NCBI GenBank assembly: GCA_946811185.2
Contig: OX328102.1
Location: 52,739,619-52,803,618 of the forward strand
DNA length: 64,000 bases
DNA from: Hippopus hippopus
Lineage: Eukaryota > Mollusca > Bivalvia > Cardiida > Cardiidae
Reading direction: 5' to 3'
Shown: piece after piece, positions 22,309 through 32,865 of the stretch
Position numbering within the stretch: position 1 is the stretch's first letter
Layout: each line of letters starts with the position of its first letter
Position numbers and translations under genes: made by a program
The notes under the pieces: model-generated
Seen by the model: only the letters and a program-made list of their open reading frames with translations
What the model was told of the DNA's origin: nothing
Databases searched by the model: none

Positions 22309-22530
22309 TTCCAGATGACAAAATTTTAGTAGGCTCGCCCAAATTCAAAGCATGAGCAGACGGCGAATTAGATGTGGCTCAAACTAGGGAATTCGTCTGT
22401 AACGGGCTACAAAACATTGTTAGTAAAGGAGAAAATGCTGGTTACAAGCATGTTCTCCTCTCCCCACAATGTTTTTAAAGACTTTTTCCTCTGGATAGTT
22501 AAAATTTTGGACCTTTTTGACAAAGGTTTA
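22309..22530 (+). mobile_element. F1 element
   Basis: GATGACAAAATTTTAGTAGG start; AACATTGTTAGTAAAGGAG with CTCCTCTCCCCACAATGTT; GACAAAGGTTTATTT end. Confidence 0.75.
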
Positions 22531-22736
22531 TTTACTTAACCTACAACAGGTGAACTATAGATATACGTCTTGCAAGACACCACGCATAGAATTATTGCGA
22601 CAGAAGATGAAATTGCTCATGGCGTTGTAGCAGAGGAAAATAGCCAATTAGACTAAGTGGCTGAGATGGTAGATCTCATCGAGGTAGTCGGATTGTTTTT
22701 AGATTTAGAATAGTAATTTAATTTGGTGCAATCTTG

Positions 22737-22950
22737 TAGAGCGCAGTAGCTTAGTAGGTCACGTACCAGACTTGAAACCCAGGGGTCGCTAGTTTGATTT
22801 CGAGCCCGGCCAAATTCTATTTGAGGTTTGATAGCAGTCATGACTGAACATTATTTCGACAGTGTGGGAAAGCAGCTAATAATTTGGAAAAAATGTTGTG
22901 CTATGTACGTGTACAAAAGCTCCAGAAAAGCGTAGACAGATGCAATGGCC
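22737..22950 (+). mobile_element. SINE, second type
   Basis: GCAGTAGCTTAGTAGGTC, GTCGCTAGTTTGATTTCG, body GATAGCAGTCATGACTG, GGGAAAGCAGCTAATAA. Confidence 0.65.
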
Positions 22951-22961
22951 CAGGATACATT

Positions 22962-23328
22962 AAAGGCCCAGTAAAGGCCAAAATATCAAAGCAGGTGTCA
23001 TGATACATTTAAATTTAAATTATACCATTTAAAAGTATGGAAAACATTGTGGAGATGACAGTTTGTTATTGTGTGGTCGGGCCACATGTTAGTCGCTGGC
23101 AGAAAAAAGAATTTTAAAATCAGGCAATAAGTAAACAAAAGACACAGCTACCTGGCAGGTTTTAACCTAGTTTTGAAGTTAATTTCTGTGTCACTAACAC
23201 TTGGACCGACCGTACAATGACAGATTGTCATCTTCACAATAATTTCCATACTTTTAAACGGTATGATATAAATTCAAATGCATTTAAACACCCGCTTTGT
23301 TTACATTTGGCCTTTATTGTTACTTTAA
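22962..23328. mobile_element. F3 palindromic element
   Basis: Starts TTAAAGGCCCAGTAAAGGCC and ends GGCCTTTATTG...TTTAA. The central inverted parts AAGTAAACAAAAGACAC and AAGTTAATTTCTG are diverged. Confidence 0.75.
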
Positions 23329-25094
23329 ATACTGATGAAGACAGTGTTAACTAGCGAATAAACAACCACAACGTATGCTCCCCTGTTTGTTGCTGTCATC
23401 ATTTCACAGAGACGACTCACTTCCGCAAGTAATTCTTGCTTTCACCAGTACCAAGCTGATGCTGTGAGCAAACTACATGTATGTAGGCCTACATGTATAC
23501 TAGTGGTAGAAAAATGCCTCAAAGTGATACAGTATTTGTATTTGCATTATTATTACATTATTATAAGTGAATGTCATAGTATTTTGTCTTCATTTAAAAA
23601 GTCCCACCTTGCAGTTGACGCCGTTAATTTATCAATATGTGCTCGTTATGTTCGATATTGTTATGCCATGTTCACAAGGAATGGTCGTCAAAAAATCGTA
23701 CAAAGTGACGACTTCTTTGAAAAACGGGAGTGTTAAAGTCCGTGTACCTATCACTTGTACAGTGCAAATAAGGTCAGTCGGCTCAAACTGTTGGAGATTT
23801 TATTGTAGATATCAAGTTGAAGGTGAAGATTTGTTTTTAAGAAAAAGGACAGTTCTAAGATCATTTGTCCTTCCCTGATAAGGTCGAAGCTCAATAAATG
23901 CTGCGGTGGCACCATTTTGGCCGTAATGATTATTGCACATGCGTACTAGAATCAAAGCATTGATAGCAGTATAGTGTCACTTTTGAAAATCGTCAATGAA
24001 AAGAGAAGTTGTGAGCTGTCATCGAAAATGAGTAAAATTGTCATGCAAGAGCGTAAAGCAGCAGAGAATCAAATACATCTGCGTTGAAAAAGTATTCTCG
24101 GCAGAAAGGGCACGTAGAAATGAGGTGAAAATTAAACGGCTTAACTCCTGACAAATTACATATTGATTTCATTCAATATGGCAGTACTTGATAAACGAAG
24201 GTTTATTATAAGGAGTCAATCCAACAGTCAGTTGGTTCCTTAAGAGTGATTTGATATCTTCTTTAGTTTATCCTAAGAAAGTTGTGTACTTATTTCCGTA
24301 TTTTTGCAGTTAGTGTAGATCAAAAATGGGCTGCTCAAAACGTGCACTCAGATATTCGATCTGCACAGTTTGACATTTTGAGAGAAATTCTTCCTAGCGA
24401 CCTTGACAGTGCCTTTTTTTTCTCTCTCTCTCCAAGAGGATGGGAATATTTCATTCTAGACATGCACGTTAACCTCTAAAGACGCATATATCGGATTTAA
24501 TATGAGTTTGCATTTGAGATTAAAAACACATTCTAAGTCTAGGAAAATAAAATTATTAAGTTAGCCTTCGGCGAGGTTAATAATTTTTTTCCGACATCTT
24601 TAATAAAATTTTACCTCAAATGCAAAGGAATGTCAGATTCTTTTTATCACATGTCAAGAATTGCCGTTCGTGTTTTAACAAAGGACTACTACATATACAT
24701 AAGTACTGAAATTCATATGAAGTATAACCCATTCTTTGACAAGTGTGTACATCACTGATGGAATAGTTCTTCCAAAGAAACTTGCATGTAATTATTTTGT
24801 GTTGAATCTAAAGATAACAAAATTCGCAGCTTTATAACGATAACCAAGTATGATGATTAATTTCACAGAGAAACCTGGGTCATCAATGTTTGAAAATGAG
24901 GCGTATGATTAGAGTGTTTACTAAATACGGCATTATTTGCTGATCAGAAACGTGTGTAAGATGTGAAAATTCGTAATGGTTGTATTACAATGAAAATAAA
25001 GGTTGTCATGTGATAAAAATGAAATCAGCTTTTTTCATTCATTAGAAAGGACATAATCAAAACAAATTAAATAAACGGAATATCTCGTAATGTA
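23329..25094. other. No gene seen
   Basis: Low-complexity AT-rich sequence. An imperfect palindrome around 24550-24590 (GTTAGCCTTCGGCGAGGTTA) is the only structure noticed. Confidence 0.5.
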
Positions 25095-25148
25095 TCGGAG
25101 ACCAGACTGCACGCTCTGTGCATTCTGATCTGGTATCTACACTGTCTG
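25095..25148 (+). mobile_element. F4 hairpin remnant
   Basis: GACCAGACTGCACGCTC / TGTGCATTCTGATCTGG only. Confidence 0.55.
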
Positions 25149-25565
25149 CGTATGAACTTAAGTCAGCTCTCAACATTTTTAATCGGGATCAACCCAATTA
25201 TTTTTTCGCTCTAAAAATTCGCCTAATAAATTGTGGGAACTTATGCCGGCGACAGATGAAAAATACGCTTACAACATCGTCTGATTTCGGAGAAAAGCAT
25301 TGTGTCGTCTGCCGACAGTTTCGTCGTTTGTCAGCGGGTTTATTAGATCCAGGAATCATTAAAGGTCGTAGTCAAAGGTGACTGCCGTGAAGAATTTCTG
25401 ATGGAAAAAACGGCCGAGCTAATTTTCACGGATTTGACGGCATGTAGGGATAAATGGACTTAGATGAAGACAAATTCTAGAATAAACTATTACTGTATAA
25501 ATAAGAGTTTACGCACCGAAGTTTACCGAGTGAGAGTATAGTTTTTACCTTGTTTAACTTTTACA

Positions 25566-25762
25566 AAACAATCCACAGTTTTGAAGACATTGAGAGGGTT
25601 TTTTGGAAACAATGTGGGAAAGGGAGAAAATACTAGTAACCACAAAGTTTTCCGTCCTATCAAAGACAGAAATCATGATTCGAGCTACATTTGATTTGTC
25701 GTCTGCAAATGCTTTCAATTTGGTCCAGTCCAAAATTTTGTCGTTTGGTAAAGAGTTAAAAC
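25566..25762 (-). mobile_element. F1 element
   Basis: GGAAACAATGTGGGAAAGG arm, the second arm is short; GTCGTCTGCAAATGCTTTC and GTCGTTTGGTAAAGAGTTAA right end. Confidence 0.75.
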
Positions 25763-25809
25763 ATTATTCCAGTTAAGTTGTGTCGTGTTTTGTACTGATA
25801 ATGAAACTC

Positions 25810-25872
25810 TGATAATGTTTGGAATGGTGCACTGGTAGTCGTGATATAACTCAAACACTGCCGAAAAAGGCA
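25810..25872 (+). mobile_element. SINE tail remnant
   Basis: GGTGCACTGGTAGTCGTG, ATATAACTCAAACACTGCC. Confidence 0.45.
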
Positions 25873-25889
25873 TTTTGTTTCATGCTTTT

Positions 25890-26396
25890 CGGTAGTTTAT
25901 CGAGAAATAATGGTGAGCTATGGTTTCAACTTTGATATTTCATGGTTACGACCAGTGAAAAATACCGATGTCATATTTTCTAACCTTTCAATTGAAGGTC
26001 GAAACAGTACTTCACGAGCACTAGTTACCTAGGTAAACAACGCGTGTCATTCTTTCAGAGAGGAATATGACGTAATTTATGCACATTTTCCCTACATTTC
26101 TCGCGCTTTACGTAATGTAGTTGTGCGTTGCTATGTGAAGGGGGTACGCCATGGGGAATAACCAAAAACTACTGTGCTGGATTTTTATGAAAATCTCAAC
26201 AAAAAAGGGGTAAGAAGGATGAAATAAATGGACTACATGTTTTTTTTTTTTCCGTGAAAGATTAAATTTATTTCATCGAGTGAACATCATCGGTAATATT
26301 TTCACGAGTGACTGCCACTCGTGAAAATATTACCGATGATGTTCACTCGATGAAATAAATTTCGATCATTCACCGAAATAAACAAATATCCTCTAT
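25890..26396 (+). repeat. Dispersed repeat R2 with long palindrome, copy 1
   Basis: Shares with 34641-35203 the order ATGGTTACGACCAGTGAAA, GGGGAATAACC, ATGAAATAAATGG and a palindrome centred near 26310 (arms ATCGAGTGAACATCATCGGT and its complement, about 50 bp). Confidence 0.75.
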
Positions 26397-26473
26397 ATCT
26401 TTTTATCAGACGTGAAAATATTAGACTTTAAATACTGAAAGCTTTTGCACGCGAAAAATAAATGTGGCTGTGG

Positions 26474-26545
26474 GAGAGTGTTATGGAGGCCTCTCTCAAC
26501 AAAGGTTCTGGGTTCGATTACCATGATGAGCAGAGCCAACCTTTC
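26474..26545 (+). mobile_element. Possible SINE head
   Basis: GAGAGTGTTATGGAGGC and CTGGGTTCGATTACC have A- and B-box-like spacing; no body recognised. Confidence 0.35.
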
Positions 26546-26659
26546 GAACTTCCAGCGACACGGTGCGAGTTCTAGTTAAGGTTCATGGAATCAATCATCC
26601 AGAGTGATTTATAGAACATGTCTCTTAATCAATGTTTAACAGATATAAGTGTTGCCCAG

Positions 26660-26919
26660 AGCCTCTGACCAAAGGGGGTTTAATGCATCTCCGTGAAGTA
26701 TTATACTAAGCAAATCATCACATAGTCATGGATCCATAAAATCCGTTTTGTCTAACAACCGACAGAATCATGAGGTAGAATGGAACTCTTACACCAAAAC
26801 AATTAAAAGAAGCGAAAGGTTTCGATCCGTGTCAGCCTGCGCGGTCTGCGCAGGCTGACATGTGTCGATGCTTTTTGCAGGTGCATTGAGCTCCCTTTTT
26901 ACAGAACATGGCGCATATG
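26660..26919 (-). mobile_element. F2 element, complete
   Basis: AAAGGGGGTTTAATGCATC left, GTCAGCCTGCGCGGTCTGCG hairpin, TTTTACAGAACATGGCGC right. Confidence 0.8.
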
Positions 26920-27343
26920 TTTAAAACACACATACACACACAAAAAAAAACTCGTACAAAAGAACGCAACAAGTTATGACGATTAAGTCCGCTATTTTCG
27001 ATGATGTAAATTTTCCAGTACGATGTCAATCAGGGCCGATGGTCCCCAGGTGACGTGTTGTTATACTCATACAAATATCTGACCGCGGGAACAAGCTGCT
27101 CTTAATGAACGTATTAATTTAGCCCAAAGGGAGAAAACCTATTATCTAAGATATATTAGTCCGCACTCTCAAGGTTGTTTTCTGCGACCGCTCCAGGGGA
27201 GAAAGTTCTTCTTTTTTTATCTAAGTTTGTTTCTCCATATTTTCGTACTGTAATGGAAATATGACAGAATAATCATAGTGTTTCCTAAGGCAGTGACCAT
27301 GTTTTCGTCTTGCAGCGCACTAATTTTGAAAACATTATGCCCA

Positions 27344-27655
27344 TGTACAAGTATGGAAATTATTGTGAAAATGACAATCTGTTTTTGTACTGTCGGTCCA
27401 AGTGTTAGTAGCTGGCAGAGAAATGAATTTCAAAACTAGGTTAAAATTTGCCAGGTCCTTGTATCTTTTGTTTACTTTTTGCCTGATTTAGAAATTCATT
27501 TTTCTGCCAGCCTCTTACACTTTGACCAACCACACAATTACAGATTGACATCTTCACAATATTTTCCATACCTTTAAATGGCATGATTTAAATTTAAATG
27601 CATTTAATCGCCTGAATTGTCTTTTTGTCCGCTGTTTGGCCTTTAGCGCATATAA
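27344..27655. mobile_element. F3 palindromic element, left end missing
   Basis: Begins at the TATGGAAATTATTGTGA part and runs through both inverted halves to TTGGCCTTTAG. A short F1 remnant (GAAAACATTATG) precedes it directly. Confidence 0.7.
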
Positions 27656-27825
27656 TGTTTTCTGTATGTTTGCTGAAAACTTTGCAGTATGTAATGAATG
27701 AAAAGGGAGATTGACTCTTTTTTTTTTCGTAGTTTCAAAGCAGAATATCAATTTCGAGACTAGGACAGTCGATCGTTTGGTTGGCCAGATTGTTGGTTGT
27801 CCTTTGGCACGATAATCCAGAGCCA

Positions 27826-27912
27826 AAGCTTTGTGCAAGTGAAAACATGAAAAGTGAGCTGTTGCCGTCTTAGGTCTGAAATACTTTCGAAAGCGACATA
27901 AAACTTAATTCA
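27826..27912 (+). mobile_element. SINE tail remnant
   Basis: GTGAGCTGTTGCCGTC, GTCTGAAATACTTTCG, GCGACATAAAAC. Confidence 0.45.
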
Positions 27913-27964
27913 TTGGCTTTGAAAGGATCGTTTTATACTAATCCTTCCAGCTCAAAAGACGAAA

Positions 27965-28058
27965 ACTGTGGCATTTTGCGGACGGCATAGATCAAGATCA
28001 GACCACATAGAGCGTGCAGATTGATCTTTGATCTATACCATCCGCTTGTTCAGTCGAA
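27965..28058 (+). mobile_element. F4 fragment
   Basis: GCGGACGGCATAGATCAAG, hairpin around AGAGCGTGCAG, ATACCATCCGCTTG. Confidence 0.6.
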
Positions 28059-28135
28059 GTTTTAGGTTAAAAAAATATTTCTTATTATCAGTGTGTTGTA
28101 TTTTCAGCCGTGAAAATAGGTCGAGACTATAATAG

Positions 28136-28386
28136 ACATGCTCTGTGAAATGGGGGGCTTAATGCACTCGCAAAAAGTATCAACCCATGTCAGCCTACAC
28201 AGTCCGAGCAGGCTGACATGAGTTGAAACTTTTTGCTATTTGTAAATTTTATGCATGTCAAAGGACCATTCTACATCAGGATTCAGTGGGTTGTTAGACA
28301 AAATAGCTATTATGGATCCATTATTATGTGGTGAATCGACTGGTATCATGCATCACGGAGATGCATTTACCAAAACATAGCTCAAT
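28136..28386 (+). mobile_element. F2 element, complete
   Basis: CATGCTCTGTGAAATGGG left end, hairpin GTCAGCCTACACAGTCCGAG, CATCACGGAGATGCATTTAC near the right end. Confidence 0.8.
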
Positions 28387-28668
28387 ATATTTGGCAAGGA
28401 AAGAACTGATTCGACGAAAGGGTTTGCGCGGATATATCTTACATCGCTCATAAATATAGGTGATTGTCTCGGAAATCGTTCTTTTCATGAACGTTTTTAC
28501 GACAATATGCGACGTTTTTCGGTCTGCGGACTGTCGTTAATATAATATTTACGTGTCCCTTGTGAAATGATATTTACCAGTCTACTGGAAACGAAAACGT
28601 TTTTCAAACTGCCATGTGGAATAATCTGTCTCTTATTTTTTTTTTTTGTAAAGGAAATTAATTTCATT

Positions 28669-28925
28669 CATGCTTTGTGAAAAGGGAGCTTAATGCATCT
28701 GCAAAAAGTATCGAATCATGTCAGCCTGCGCAGTCAGAGCAGGCTTACCTGGATCAAAATTTTTTACTATCGGTAAATTTTCTGCATGTCCAAGGACCAC
28801 TCTTCCCCCAGATTTAGTCAATCGTTAGACTGAATGTATTTTATGGATTCCTCGTAATGTGATGACCTGTGGTATAATACAGCACGGAAATGCATTAAGC
28901 CCCCTTTTGCTAGAGCATGGCCTGT
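28669..28925 (+). mobile_element. F2 element, complete
   Basis: CATGCTTTGTGAAAAGGG left, TTTTGCTAGAGCATGGCC right. Same orientation as the copy 280 bp upstream. Confidence 0.8.
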
Positions 28926-29144
28926 TCATTTTGAAGAGCAATACAGTAAAACCTGTTTTTTTTTGAAGAGCAATACAGTAAAACCTATCTTAAAGAACAC
29001 CTCTATAGCAATCAACCTGAACTGAGCAATCATGTCTCGAAATCCCGGAGGAGGCAAAAATGTTGTAATATACTTGATTCAAGCAAGAGGTTTCTAGGGA
29101 ATGACAGAAACCCTGTTTATGCTAGAATACTTAGAATATCTGGG

Positions 29145-29310
29145 TCCGTTTTCCTGTACCATTCTCCTAATACTACTAGTGAAAGTGCCAAGGATTTTCT
29201 AAATTTGGAAAGTAATGCTAAATATCTTATTGGCTAAACAAAAAAAAAAAATTGGTTAGCCAACCAAAAATTGCATTACTTTCTAAATTTAGAATTATAC
29301 TAAGAATAGG
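29145..29310. mobile_element. F6 palindromic element
   Basis: Arms TTTCTAAATTTGGAAAGTAA and TTACTTTCTAAATTTAGAA around TTGGCTAAAC ... GGTTAGCCAACC. Confidence 0.65.
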
Positions 29311-29380
29311 ATTTTGAGTTACTGGTGAAAACTTACACTGGTGGTGCACATACAAGATCGGGCTGCACGTTTTTACATTC

Positions 29381-29405
29381 GGTGATCATGATCATGATCA
29401 TGATC
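29381..29405 (+). repeat. GATCAT short tandem repeat
   Basis: Four GATCAT units; also self-complementary. Confidence 0.85.
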
Positions 29406-29696
29406 TACACAACATTTAAAGGCACTGTTGTCTTCCTCAGCATTCGAAGCGGTAATGGTGAGCTTTCAAATTGTGGCTTGTCCTTTATACCGTCCTCTAG
29501 CGGTCAGATAATGAACGCCTTTGACAGGAAGCTTCCGGAAAACAAAACGAAAATCACGAATCAAAGTAATTATAGCGTTAGACTGATCCAATTTCTATTG
29601 CTTACGTATCGAACCATTATCTTCTTTGTTTTTGTCTGAGATTTGACTCCCATCTTACTAAATGCAGTGACAGCCTCTAAAATCCTCAATCAAAAA

Positions 29697-29760
29697 ATAT
29701 CGAGTTTTAACGACCCTAAGGGAGACGGCTGTTGAAAACATTGTGGGAAAAGGAAAATCT
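29697..29760 (-). mobile_element. F1 left fragment
   Basis: TCGAGTTTTAACGACCCTAA to AACATTGTGGGAAAAGG, then unrelated T-rich DNA. Confidence 0.65.
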
Positions 29761-29824
29761 TTTTTCTTTTTGTTTTTGTCCGAGATTAGACTACAATCCT
29801 AGTTTATTCAGTGACCACATTTAA

Positions 29825-30049
29825 CTCTCTAATCAACGACATAAATTCTAGACCTGTCCAAATTGAAAGCATTTGCAGACGAAAATAAAAGATGGTTCAA
29901 CAGACAAAATGACCTCGACAGGATTAAAAAGAAAAACATTGTGAGAAAAGTAGAAAATACTGGTAACCAGCATTTTCTCCTTTTCTCACAATGTTTTCAA
30001 AAGTCCTGTTCCTAGAGGTAGTTAAAACTCGGGATTGTGTGGTAAAGGA
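29825..30049 (+). mobile_element. F1 element with TTAA flanks
   Basis: TTAA at 29821-29824 and 30050-30053. The hairpin reads TGTGAGAAAAG on the left and CTTTTCTCACA on the right: a paired change from the usual GGG/CCC. Confidence 0.83.
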
Positions 30050-30054
30050 TTAAT

Positions 30055-30455
30055 TCGGTGACCGCCTTTAAGCTGTAGACAGCACTCGCCTTTATTGCAT
30101 AAGGTTATTGGTTCGATTCAAGACCGGGTCATGCCAAACACTGTAGAAGAATAAGCCGAGCCCCAGTACCTCAGTCGTTAGCGTTCAGGACTTAAGAACA
30201 AGGGTCGCAATTTCTTTCCGAGGGTTGATGATAGTCATTGTGACAGGATTCATTTCTCTCTCACTGCTGATCATTGTTTCGACGATGGTTATGTGGGAAA
30301 GCAGCTAGTGACTTGGAAAGAATATTGTGCGGAGTAATGGTAAAAGGAACTCAAGGAAAGCATGGATAGGTGCACCGGCCGCCGCGATATAACTGAAATA
30401 ATTTTGAAAACGGCGTTAAACACTGGACATACCATCAATCATAATCAATCATAGA
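30055..30455 (+). mobile_element. SINE with a second head in front
   Basis: A head at 30055-30150 (TTAAGCTGTAGACAGCAC, GGTTCGATTCAAGACC) is followed at 30153 by a full second-type SINE: CAGTACCTCAGTCGTTAGC, CATTTCTCTCTCACTGC, CGCGATATAACTGAAATAA, ACGGCGTTAAACAC. Either two insertions or a dimeric element. Confidence 0.68.
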
Positions 30456-30475
30456 GCTCAAGGTAGGTTTTATCT

Positions 30476-30538
30476 CGTTACCAAAGAACAAACTTTGAGT
30501 TAGAGACGTCAAAATTGAAAGCATTTACGGACGACATC
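30476..30538 (+). mobile_element. F1 left fragment
   Basis: GTTACCAAAGAACAAACTTT to AAAGCATTTACGGACGAC. Confidence 0.55.
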
Positions 30539-30589
30539 TTTTTTCTTATTCTCAAACATTTTCTTAATTCCAAAGGAAAACAATTTCTG

Positions 30590-30655
30590 ATGATTGGTTT
30601 AACCAGACGGTTAAGCCAAAACCGAATCGGTTTAGCCAATTAGAAATGTTCATAC
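30590..30655. mobile_element. F6 core fragment
   Basis: GATTGGTTTAACCAG ... CGGTTTAGCCAATTAG. Confidence 0.5.
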
Positions 30656-30725
30656 TGTTCAAATGTCGAAAAAGCCTAAGAACTCAATTTACAATGGTTC
30701 ACGAATACGTGCCTTGGATACTTAA

Positions 30726-30929
30726 CCCTTAGACTGCTAAGCGCGACTCACTGACCTTTTGCAGACAGTTTAGATCAAGATCAGACTGCACAGAACGTTC
30801 AGTCTGATCTTGGATCTATTCTGTCCGATAAGAAGATTTTTTTCTCCAAAAAATAAGTTTGAAATAGCATTATTCTGGTTTTTACTATCGGCTTCAATGT
30901 TTCATTTTATCTATTTAGCAGGTCAAGGG
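30726..30929 (+). mobile_element. F4 element, complete, TTAA flanks
   Basis: 204 bp between TTAA copies (30722-30725 and 30930-30933). The ends are CCCTTAGACTGCTAAG and, on the other strand, CCCTTGACCTGCTAAA. A hairpin near the left carries GATCAAGATCAGACTGCAC and its complement. TTAA plus CCCTT ends fit a piggyBac-type non-autonomous element. Confidence 0.8.
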
Positions 30930-30939
30930 TTAAAAGATA

Positions 30940-32150
30940 CTTATTATACTGCAAAGAAATTTCTCGTGATCTGATTGGATAATATGCCCCGAACATATAT
31001 ATCATGTACACTGGCAAAACCAACGTAAAAGCAGTTTCCCGTTCGTATACATGACTACACTTTGAACACTACATCAAAAATGGCGGCGTCGATCAAGATT
31101 AACATCAAGATTATGCACCACACTGCACGTTTTTCCAAGGTTTCAGTGACGTCAATTCCCAGTGACGTCAGTTTTCATTGAATTGGGGCACTCAGAAGGG
31201 AAATTCTACTTCGTCAGCGTACTCAATTTTTGAAACCCGCCCCCCCCCAAAAAAAAAAAAACAAAAACAGGTACATTTCGCTTAGCACACGTTTGAATGG
31301 TAAAACTTTGCAGTATAATAAATTCGTTGTACGGTCAGGTGGCCGGTATGGTGGGATATTTCTGCCACGAGATACGAGATAGCTATCATGATAATTCTAG
31401 AAAACTATCACGATAAATTAAAGTGTCCTGGAAATTTTATCGAGATAGTAAAAAGTTTCCTGAAAAAAAATATCACGATAAACTTAAAATTTTATTGCAA
31501 AATTTCAAAATCGTGCACGAAGCTGACATTCGAGATAAAATCATCGTGAAAGTTCTGTTTCTCGATACCTATAAATAGAAAATTTATCATTTGGTTGAAC
31601 TCGGTAGTTTTTGACTTCACAAAATTGCAATAAGTTAAAATTCGAATCATTAACAATTGTAGTCTAATTGGTAAATTTTGACAAGACTCGAAATGAACAG
31701 AAGTCTGTAAAATCACAAAGACAACTCGAAATGCTTCCCACGAACAACTTTAAAACCATTTAGGGAAAAGGAGAATACATAAGGGTGTAGACGAAGATGT
31801 TCCGAAACTGTATGTAATCATAGATACCGTGAATGTCAGTTATGGGCACGAAAGCAAAAAAAATCATGATAACAGTTAGAATTATCGCGATATTTTTATC
31901 GTGAAAATTTTGTATTATCTAGATAATATTTCCAGGAAACTTTGTTTTATCACGATAGTTCTCTTAAATTATCGCAATAGCTATCTCGTATCTCGCGGCA
32001 GAAATATGCCACCATAGGCCGGGGACTTGGAAACTTGTTCACGGCTGTGGTGAATAATGTCGCCACCTCGCCTTCGGCTCGGGGCGACATGATTCACCAC
32101 AGCCGTGAACAAGTTTCCAAGTCCCCTGCCACCTGACCGTACAACTAATA
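30940..32150 (+). repeat. Dispersed repeat R1, copy carrying an insertion
   Basis: Matches 737-1253 end to end, but the left palindrome arm is split by the 670 bp element at 31347-32016. A C/A-rich homopolymer expansion lies at 31242-31266. It starts about 7 bp after the TTAA that closes an F4 element. Confidence 0.83.
31347..32016. mobile_element. Unnamed 670 bp DNA transposon with 6 bp target duplication
   Basis: Flanked by GGCCGG on both sides (31341-31346 and 32017-32022). It interrupts a repeat whose uninterrupted copy at 1108-1248 reads straight through the same point. The ends are inverted repeats of about 40 bp starting TATGGTGG (right end TATGGTGGCATATTTC on the other strand). The AT-rich interior has repeated ATCGTGATA-like subterminal motifs in both orientations and no convincing ORF. 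It is non-autonomous. A 6 bp duplication is compatible with a few superfamilies (for example IS3EU or Dada as I recall them), but I cannot assign it. Confidence 0.82.
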
Positions 32151-32308
32151 CTATATGACCGACAAGCCAGTATCATAGTGCTGTATGTGGTAAGGCATAA
32201 TTTGAAAATAGTGTAGCCCCTGATCCTTCTAAATAAGTTAAATTACAACTTTTACGCCGATGGTAGAAACCCGAATTATACTACTTCAAACTTACTTTTT
32301 GAAAAATA

Positions 32309-32714
32309 TACTCAGTTCTATAAATAAGTGTGCACTTAATTTTCTTTTATTTCTCGTCGCATGTTTTACTGAAGACCAACAAATTTGGTATCATACTTTA
32401 GTTCAGAGTCTGTAGAAAATGCCAGGCTAATCAGATTTTGACTAACAGAAAGTTTAAGTTAGGTTTTTGCAGTTTAAATGAAGGTGGTACTAAAATCAAA
32501 GTTGCAAAAGTACTCAAAGACTAAGGTAACATTAAAGTTAGGTTTTTGTTAAAGTTCTTGTAATTTTTCAATCAATATCTTGTATGGCCACCTCTGCTGT
32601 CGATACAAGCAATTATTCGACGTCGCATAGACCTTACATAACGTAAAATCATTGCATCAGGAATGTTATTCCATTCCTGAACGAGAGCGGTTGCCAAAAC
32701 CTAACTTTAATGTT
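32309..32714 (-). mobile_element. Second copy of the Tc1-derived foldback, right arm lost
   Basis: Starts with the same TACTCAG end after TA, and the complete left arm is present. The central transposase fragment (about 32565-32690) is in the opposite orientation to that in the copy at 5293, so the centre is inverted relative to the arms or the two copies are oppositely oriented. Homology stops after the first ~20 bp of the second arm at about 32714. Confidence 0.8.
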
Positions 32715-32865
32715 GCAAATTCTTTTATTATGGGCGAGTCTGAAATTGTGTCGATCGCTAGAGAATCAAAGAAATTATTTAAAAAAAAAAAATGCTAGCT
32801 GCACTGTTTATTTTAATGTATTAGTTGCATGTTTGAAAAATTGAGATTTCCATGCTATAATTTGG

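Noticed and set aside
23464..23878. Two overlapping ORFs of 90-103 codons
   Set aside because: Overlapping frames without homology or splice context; no support as a gene.
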